From Actinomycetota bacterium (GTDB taxonomy: Bacteria; Actinomycetota; Actinomycetes; Actinomycetales; Microbacteriaceae), in the NCBI GenBank assembly GCA_009704605.1, contig WLDW01000054.1, positions 1 through 6,139 on the forward strand: DNA of 6,139 nt. Reading direction: 5' to 3'. The notes beneath the pieces were generated by a model. The model was not told where the DNA came from. It saw only the letters and a list, made by a program, of their open reading frames with translations, and made no database searches. The position numbers and the translations under genes were made by a program. This document shows, one piece after another, positions 1 through 4,519 of the stretch. Numbering within the stretch: the stretch's first letter is position 1; the number at the start of each line of letters is the position of its first letter.

Positions 1-280
1 TTTGAAGCAGATTGCGATCAACGCAGGACTTGAGCCAGGCGTTGTTGCCGACAAGGTTGAGAACCTACCTTCAGGACACGGTCTAAACGCCGCAACCGGA
101 GAGTATGTTGACATGCTTGCCGCTGGCATCAATGACCCAGTGAAGGTAACTCGTTCAGCATTGCAAAATGCTGCATCGATTGCCGGCTTGTTCCTAACTA
201 CCGAAGCGGTAGTTGCTGAGAAGCCAGAGCCTGCTACCCCTGCAATGCCACAAGGTGGCGGCGAAGGAATGGGCTTCTAA
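1..280 (+). CDS. groL: Chaperonin GroEL (60 kDa), C-terminal end only (5' partial)
   Basis: C-terminal ~93 residues of the ATP-driven cytosolic protein-folding chaperonin; full-length members are about 540 residues, so roughly the last sixth is present. The reading frame is open from base 2, and the TTG at 2-4 is an internal Leu codon, not a start. Diagnostic strings are [26 protein letters not shown] and [15 protein letters not shown], followed by [14 protein letters not shown]. The Asp in GINDP matches the equatorial-domain Asp that contacts the adenine nucleotide in E. coli GroEL (Asp495). The tail is short and Gly/Met-type (GGGEGMGF), like housekeeping GroEL2 of actinobacteria and unlike the His-rich tail of mycobacterial GroEL1. 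The TAA at 278-280 overlaps the stop of the convergent WXG100 gene. Identification is certain; paralogue assignment is inferred from the tail alone. Confidence 0.97.
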   Translation, partial: LKQIAINAGLEPGVVADKVENLPSGHGLNAATGEYVDMLAAGINDPVKVTRSALQNAASIAGLFLTTEAVVAEKPEPATPAMPQGGGEGMGF

Positions 281-567
281 CCCATAAACAACCTTTGGTT
301 GGCGAACTCAATTTCCCGGTACTGATTAGCGGCGAAAGAAAGAGCAACACCAATCTCAGATAGCTGAGTATCAACTGCGCCTGCAGTGGTTCGCCAGCGA
401 TTAGCTAAAGCTTGAAATGATTCGGCTGCGGCTCCTCGCCACGAACCCTGCAGGCTTTGCAGTTGGTTGTGTAGAGAAGAAACCTCCGCCTGAACCCTGG
501 AAATCGTTGCATTGATCTGACCGGTGGCAGCGAGCACCTGCTCGCTATCTACTTGGAATTGCGCCAT
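277..567 (-). CDS. WXG100 family protein (ESAT-6/CFP-10-like type VII secretion substrate)
   Basis: A 96-residue protein of the family usual length (~100). The W43-R44-G45 tripeptide sits in the middle ([11 protein letters not shown]), between two stretches expected to form the helices of an antiparallel hairpin: about residues 7-40, rich in Gln, Ala and Ser, and 46-88. Y83-R-E-I-E87 fits the C-terminal YxxxD/E export signal of type VII substrates. There is no signal peptide or membrane segment. WXG100 proteins are typically exported as homo- or heterodimers by ESX/T7SS machinery; no EccC ATPase, other ESX component or second WXG100 gene is in the window, so partner and function are unknown. 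The ATG at 565-567 has a good SD (AGAAAGGG, 573-580) with 5-nt spacing. Its TAG (277-279) overlaps the groL stop on the opposite strand. It lies 79 bp downstream of the kinase gene but seems to have its own promoter. Confidence 0.92.
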   Translation of the reverse strand: MAQFQVDSEQVLAATGQINATISRVQAEVSSLHNQLQSLQGSWRGAAAESFQALANRWRTTAGAVDTQLSEIGVALSFAANQYREIEFANQRLFMG

Positions 568-570
568 TTT

Positions 571-587
571 GACCCTTTCTTAGGGCC
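571..587 (-). promoter_or_regulatory. Leader hairpin covering the Shine-Dalgarno of the WXG100 gene
   Basis: Read on the - strand, GGCCCT-AAGAA-AGGGTC (587 to 571) can fold into a 6-bp stem with a 5-nt loop: four G-C pairs, one A-U and one G-U. The 3' arm and part of the loop contain the SD AGAAAGGG (580-573), so the fold would pair the GGG core of the ribosome binding site. The start codon begins 4 nt downstream. The pairing is seen in the sequence; any effect on translation is inference. Confidence 0.4.
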
Positions 588-598
588 TTAGATTAGGC

Positions 599-626
599 AG
601 AATCCACAGCAGATATGTCCTGTCAA
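599..626 (-). promoter_or_regulatory. Sigma-70-type promoter for the WXG100 gene
   Basis: On the - strand a perfect TTGACA (-35, 626-621) is followed after 16 bp by GATTCT (604-599), a weak -10 that keeps the key A at position 2 and T at position 6. Predicted transcription start is near 592, giving a leader of about 25 nt that contains the SD hairpin. The -35 is convincing and well placed in a 79-bp gap; the -10 is poor, so the promoter may be weak or need an activator. Confidence 0.55.
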
Positions 627-627
627 G

Positions 628-646
628 AAAAGTTGTGTAAAAGTTG
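628..646 (-). repeat. Pair of 8-bp direct repeats at 11-bp pitch upstream of the WXG100 promoter
   Basis: CAACTTTT occurs at 646-639 and again at 635-628 (- strand), identical over 8 bp and exactly one helical turn apart. The pair fills the space between the kinase stop codon (647-649) and the -35 hexamer (626-621). Position and pitch suit a head-to-tail activator site, as used by OmpR-family regulators, but the motif differs from the CTCAG-like sites ahead of the regulator gene. Binding is inferred. Confidence 0.45.
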
Positions 647-2140
647 CTAGACCCAGTTATGTCTGGCGGGAAGCTTTACCCGGAAGGTAGCTCCACCCTG
701 TGGGGTTTCTCGAACCTCAATGCGGCCCTTGTGTAGCAGCACGATTTCTTTCACGATGGCAAGCCCAAGACCAGTTCCCCCGGTCTCGCGGTTTCTAGAG
801 TTGTCTGCCCGGTAGAAGCGTTCAAAGATCTTGTCTCTTAGTTGCTTTGGGATACCCTCGCCATGGTCAATTACTTCGATGATTACTTCATCCTCAGTTT
901 TTTGACCAATACCAACTTCAATAGAAGAGTTATTTGAACTAAAGCGCTTGGCGTTTTCAATTAGGTTCACTAGAACCTGTCGAATCTGACTCTCGTTAAT
1001 TTCCGCAAAGATTTTTTCATTCTTTGCTAACTTAGCTCCGCTGAGAGTCAGTACCGAAAAGCTAAGTTTCTTGTCTGTAGCGGAACTACTCTTAAGAACC
1101 GACTGCACTAGCTCAATCATGTCTAGCTTCTTGGCTTCCAACTGCTGGTTCTCATCTAATCGCGCCAAGGTCAATAGTGACTCCACTAGCGAAGACATTC
1201 GAATTGCCTCAGATTCGATGCGTTGCATCGCCTCTTGAACTTCTGACTTTTTCTTGAGAGCACCCTTTCGGTATAGCTCGGCATAACCACGAACTGAAAC
1301 CAGGGGAGTTCGAAGTTCATGGGAAGCATCAGCAACGAAGCGGCGCATCTGGCCCAAGGTCTTGTTTCTTGATGAAACCGAATCCTCGAGAGAATCGAGC
1401 ATGGTGTTCAAGCTTCTATTCAGTCGCGCGATTTCGGTTTTGCCGGGACGCTCAATAAGTCTTTGAGAAAGATCCCCAGAGGCAACGAGCTTGGCCGTTC
1501 GCTCAACTTCTCGCAACGGTCTTAGGGCCTGGGCGATGGTGAGCCAGATACTGAGACCACTAAGACCCAGTAGCAAGAAACCAAAACCCCCACCGATGGC
1601 CCGGTATTGGCGAAGCAGTTCAAGGTTGGTGCTGTTGGGCAGGGCTACAACAACGGACCCATCAAAGTCCCTAAATGGCTGGGCTACAACTCGCCAGCTG
1701 TCATGCTCGTCAATGGTCACTTCCCCCAAGGTGCCATTCTCATCTAAATCAAAGGGCACTCCAGCCGATAAGAAAACAGCATCCAAATCAAGCACCCCAA
1801 GCTCGGGAAGCTCTAGATCAGAAGCGTCTGTGGCCGTGATGCGATAAATGGTCTCGCCTCGAGCATCAAGCACGGAAATCAAATAATCACTTGGAAGCCT
1901 AGGTAGCGTCAGCCTCTTGGCGTTTAGTCGCGACTCAATTTCAGCAGGGTTTTGCTGGGCAAGAATTGATGCGGTGGCAGATAGTAAGTTATCGGTATTT
2001 TGCTGCAGGTAAGCTCTCAAAACCGAGACAGTTCCAAAACTTGAAACGAGAAGAAGTAGTCCAATAATTGCAACGGATAGGCCGGTTAGCTTACTTCTTA
2101 GAGAAACCTTTTCCCAGGCAGTAGCAAGCTTTGATGGCAT
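647..2140 (-). CDS. Membrane sensor histidine kinase (HAMP-HisKA-HATPase_c)
   Basis: A 497-residue sensor kinase of a two-component system. Order: short cytoplasmic N-terminus, TM1 about 19-42, extracytoplasmic sensor about 43-179, TM2 about 180-203, HAMP about 204-256, HisKA with phosphoacceptor H274 in FVADASHELRTPL, then a catalytic ATPase domain with N box (NLIENAKRF, N392 and N396), G1 box DHGEGI (425-430), F box IFERFYR (438-444) and G2 box GGTGLGL (454-460). All catalytic motifs are intact. The sensor region is strikingly acidic between residues 105 and 147 and includes an EF-hand-like DLDENGTLGE. The ATG at 2138-2140 shares one base with the regulator stop (TAATG), implying translational coupling; its own SD is weak (AAGAAAAA). 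The SHELRTPL-RGYAELYR style resembles actinobacterial kinases such as TrcS, MprB and PhoR, but the stimulus cannot be read from sequence, so no symbol is given. Confidence 0.96.
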   Translation of the reverse strand: MPSKLATAWEKVSLRSKLTGLSVAIIGLLLLVSSFGTVSVLRAYLQQNTDNLLSATASILAQQNPAEIESRLNAKRLTLPRLPSDYLISVLDARGETIYRITATDASDLELPELGVLDLDAVFLSAGVPFDLDENGTLGEVTIDEHDSWRVVAQPFRDFDGSVVVALPNSTNLELLRQYRAIGGGFGFLLLGLSGLSIWLTIAQALRPLREVERTAKLVASGDLSQRLIERPGKTEIARLNRSLNTMLDSLEDSVSSRNKTLGQMRRFVADASHELRTPLVSVRGYAELYRKGALKKKSEVQEAMQRIESEAIRMSSLVESLLTLARLDENQQLEAKKLDMIELVQSVLKSSSATDKKLSFSVLTLSGAKLAKNEKIFAEINESQIRQVLVNLIENAKRFSSNNSSIEVGIGQKTEDEVIIEVIDHGEGIPKQLRDKIFERFYRADNSRNRETGGTGLGLAIVKEIVLLHKGRIEVRETPQGGATFRVKLPARHNWV

Positions 2141-2829
2141 TAGTCATTTTTCTTATAGATGTAGCCAACACCGCGTTTTGTTTGTATCAGCGATCTTGAG
2201 CTAATTGGATCAATCTTCTTGCGTAGGTAGGAAACATAAGATTCAACAATTCCCATGTCGCCGTTAAAGTCATACTCCCAAACGTGATCAAGAATCTGCG
2301 CTTTGGTAAGAACGCGATCCGCGTTCATAACCAAGAATCTAAGCAATTTGTATTCGGTTGGAGAAAGATCAACTAGTGTTCCCTCAACGCTGACCTCATG
2401 AGCATCTTGGTTTATGACAACTGGACCAGCGTCGATAACCGCAGGTTCCGCATCAGAAGATTTGGTTCGCCGAAGAATTGCTTGAATTCTTGCAACTACT
2501 TCGTCAAGGCTAAATGGCTTGGTGAGATAGTCATCGCCACCGACGGTTAATCCGGTGATCTTGTCTTCAACTTCATCGCGTGCGGTTAGAAAAAGAATTG
2601 GTGCTTGAATTCCGGCTGAACGCAGCTTCTTGGTAACGCTGAAGCCGTTCATATCTGGAAGCATTACATCCAGCAAGATGATGTCTGGTTCTGACGCGGT
2701 AACTGCCGCTACTGCAGAGGTGCCATTGGCGGCGGTTTGAATATCGAAGCCGGCAAATCGCAGGCTGGTGGCAAGCAAGTCCCTGATGTTTGGTTCGTCG
2801 TCGACTATTAGAACTCGGGTTTTTGTCAT
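2140..2829 (-). CDS. OmpR/PhoB-family response regulator
   Basis: A 229-residue DNA-binding response regulator, full length for the family. The receiver domain (about 4-120) has the acidic pair D10/D11, phosphoacceptor D54 in IILLDVMLPD, switch T82 and conserved K104 in TKPF. A linker (122-132) leads to the winged-helix trans_reg_C domain (about 133-226) with LSPTEYKLLRFL, ILDHVWEYDF, VESYVSYLRKKID and RGVGYIY; this domain most resembles actinobacterial PhoP/TrcR-type regulators. It is the cognate partner of the kinase immediately downstream, whose start overlaps its stop by one base. The ATG at 2827-2829 gives a normal N-terminus (MTKTRVLIVDDEPN); the SD is weak (TTGAG). The 53-bp gap upstream carries three CTCAG-like repeats at 11-bp pitch, which suggests autoregulation. 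Targets and signal are unknown. Confidence 0.96.
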   Translation of the reverse strand: MTKTRVLIVDDEPNIRDLLATSLRFAGFDIQTAANGTSAVAAVTASEPDIILLDVMLPDMNGFSVTKKLRSAGIQAPILFLTARDEVEDKITGLTVGGDDYLTKPFSLDEVVARIQAILRRTKSSDAEPAVIDAGPVVINQDAHEVSVEGTLVDLSPTEYKLLRFLVMNADRVLTKAQILDHVWEYDFNGDMGIVESYVSYLRKKIDPISSRSLIQTKRGVGYIYKKND

Positions 2830-2839
2830 GGCTCAAGTG

Positions 2840-2878
2840 TCTCAGTTTTGTCTGAAAGAAACCTGAGAGTTAGTTGAG
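2840..2878 (-). promoter_or_regulatory. Candidate response-regulator operator (phased CTCAG-like repeats)
   Basis: Reading the - strand towards the regulator gene, CTCAA (2878-2874), CTCAG (2867-2863) and TTCAG (2856-2852) start exactly 11 bp apart, and a reversed copy, CTGAG (2845-2841), occupies the next register. OmpR-family dimers bind head-to-tail direct repeats of this pitch. The same stretch also holds an imperfect dyad: TCTCAGGTTT (2868-2859) against AAAACTGAGA (2849-2840), 9 of 10 positions complementary with a 9-bp centre. No clear -10 or -35 hexamer could be assigned nearby. The geometry is seen directly; the identity of the binder is inferred. Confidence 0.5.
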
Positions 2879-2882
2879 TGCC

Positions 2883-4517
2883 TCAGATGCTTGATACATC
2901 AAGGATTTTGTAGCTATAGCCCTGCTCCGCTAGGAAGCGCTGGCGGTTTTGAGCAAAGTCCTGATCCACTGTGTCCCTGGCAATCAGGGTGTAAAACGAA
3001 GCGGTTCGGCCATCGGCCTTGGGGCGAAGCAGCCTCCCCAGTCGCTGAGCCTCTTCTTGCCTGGACCCGTAAGAGCCAGAGATTTGAATTGCTACCGAGG
3101 CTTCTGGCAGGTCAACCGAGAAGTTAGCCACCTTGGACACTACCAGGGTGGGCTCTGACCCTTCCCGGAAGGCTTGGAACAGACGCTCTCTTTCATTCAC
3201 TGGAGTTTCACCTGTGATCTTAGGAACACCGAGCAAGGTTGCTACCTCGTCTATTTGATCCAAGTACTGACCAATGATTAGCGTCGGTTCGCCAAGATGT
3301 CGCTGCAGCAGTTTCTGGATGACAGGAATCTTAACTTTGGATGTTGCAGCCAATCGATAGCGCTCATCTTGTTCGGCAATTGCGTAGTTCAATCTTTCAT
3401 CTTCTGGAAGATCAACTCGAATTTCAAAACACTCCGCCGGTGCGATGTATCCTTCGGATTCAATTTCCTTCCAAGGTGCATCAAAGCGCTTTGGTCCAAT
3501 CAAAGAAAAGACGTCGCCTTCTTTTCCATCTTCTCGAACCAGCGTTGCGGTAAGTCCTAATCTCCTTCGAGCTTGCAAGTCTGCTGTCATCTTAAAAATC
3601 GGAGCCGGAAGTAAATGGACCTCATCGTAAATTACAAGTCCCCAATCCTTTGCGTTTAGTAACTCGAGGTGGGCATACTCACCTTTTCGCTTAGCGGTGA
3701 GAATTTGATAACTCGCAATCGTAACGGGCTTAACTTGTTTGACAGAACCCGAGTATTCGCCGATTTCTTCTTCGGTGAGTGTTGTGCGCTTTAGTAGTTC
3801 TGCTCGCCACTGCCTGGCGGCAACGGTGTTGGTAACCAGAATCAAAGTGTTGGTTTTTGCCTTGGCCATAGCGGCTGCTCCTACGATGGTTTTACCCGCA
3901 CCGCAGGGCAGCACCACAACACCTGATCCACCCTCCCAGAACTTGCTGACAGCGTTGCTCTGGTAGTCGCGGATTGACCAGCCGTTTTCGGCAAGAGCAA
4001 TCTCGTGCGGGGTGCCGGGGGTGTATCCAGCCAAATCTTCGGCCGGCCAGCCCAGCTTTAGGAGCTCTTGCTTGAGAGCCCCTCTGGCAAATGGCAGCAC
4101 CTCGAAGGTGTCCTCGGAGAGCCTAGATCCCAGTAGTGCAGCTATTTTTGCCCCTCTGGAAGCCTCCAGCAAAATAGCCGGGGAGGAGCAGGTAAGAAGG
4201 AGTTGACCTTCAGGATCCCTTCGAATCACCAGTTTTCCGTAGCGATCCATGGTTTCTTGAATATCCACTCGAACCGAGGAGGGAATAGCGAACTTGGCGT
4301 ACTTATCTAGCACTCCAAGGACATAGTCACTGTCGTGGCCTGCGGCCCGAGCGTTCCATAAACCAAGCTTGGTGATTCGGTAGGTGTGAATGTGCTCTGG
4401 AGCTCGTTCTAGCTCAGCAAAGATTGCGAGATCATGTCGGGCGTCCGATGCCGCCGGGTGATTGACCTCTAGTAGTGCTGTTTTATCGCTTTGAACAATT
4501 AGCGGGCCTTCGCTCAT
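2883..4517 (-). CDS. xpb: XPB/ERCC3-type DNA repair helicase (superfamily 2, 3'-5')
   Basis: A 544-residue ATP-dependent DNA helicase, close in length to mycobacterial XPB. The N-terminus (about 6-98) is an XPB/Ssl2-like N-terminal domain (LIVQSD, YRITKLGLWNARAAGH). The helicase core has Walker A LPCGAGKT (203-210; K209), motif Ia around TNTVAARQW, DEVH (298-301), GLTATL (321-326), the XPB-specific RED triplet R328-E329-D330, and motif VI QRLGRLLRPK (491-500) with both arginine positions. All motifs are intact, so it should be active. Mycobacterial XPB is known as a 3'-5' helicase/ATPase; a role in excision repair in bacteria is inferred, since Uvr proteins already cover that pathway. The ATG at 4515-4517 lies 2 nt after the upstream stop (TAG-CT-ATG) with no clear SD, so translation is probably coupled. 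The N-terminal MSEGPLIVQSDK matches the actinobacterial family start. Confidence 0.96.
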   Translation of the reverse strand: MSEGPLIVQSDKTALLEVNHPAASDARHDLAIFAELERAPEHIHTYRITKLGLWNARAAGHDSDYVLGVLDKYAKFAIPSSVRVDIQETMDRYGKLVIRRDPEGQLLLTCSSPAILLEASRGAKIAALLGSRLSEDTFEVLPFARGALKQELLKLGWPAEDLAGYTPGTPHEIALAENGWSIRDYQSNAVSKFWEGGSGVVVLPCGAGKTIVGAAAMAKAKTNTLILVTNTVAARQWRAELLKRTTLTEEEIGEYSGSVKQVKPVTIASYQILTAKRKGEYAHLELLNAKDWGLVIYDEVHLLPAPIFKMTADLQARRRLGLTATLVREDGKEGDVFSLIGPKRFDAPWKEIESEGYIAPAECFEIRVDLPEDERLNYAIAEQDERYRLAATSKVKIPVIQKLLQRHLGEPTLIIGQYLDQIDEVATLLGVPKITGETPVNERERLFQAFREGSEPTLVVSKVANFSVDLPEASVAIQISGSYGSRQEEAQRLGRLLRPKADGRTASFYTLIARDTVDQDFAQNRQRFLAEQGYSYKILDVSSI

Positions 4518-4519
4518 AG

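Noticed and set aside
448..462. CTGCA-GGCTT-TGCAG hairpin on the + strand as a groL terminator
   Set aside because: It is 168 nt beyond the groL stop, inside the WXG100 codons, has only 5 pairs, and is followed by a mixed T/G stretch rather than a T-run.
590..595. TAATCT as the -10 of the WXG100 promoter
   Set aside because: It is 25 bp from the TTGACA hexamer, too far for a normal spacer, and would put the transcript start within the SD hairpin.
1491..1847. 118-codon open frame on the + strand inside the kinase gene
   Set aside because: It is antisense to the sensor and HAMP coding region, rich in Ser/Arg/Pro as expected of a shadow frame, and has no recognisable domain.
2573..2836. 87-codon frame overlapping the 5' part of the response regulator gene on the same strand
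   Set aside because: It is a shifted reading of the receiver domain, whose true frame retains every catalytic residue; composition is not protein-like.
2857..2886. Hairpin CTGAG...CTCAG followed by GTTTCT on the - strand as a terminator of the helicase gene
   Set aside because: Only 5 strong pairs across a loop of 14 nt, no continuous U-run, and the same bases are better explained by the phased direct repeats.
2891..3966. Several + strand open frames of 60-90 codons antisense to the helicase gene
   Set aside because: All lie opposite conserved helicase motifs, overlap each other in different frames and show no family features.
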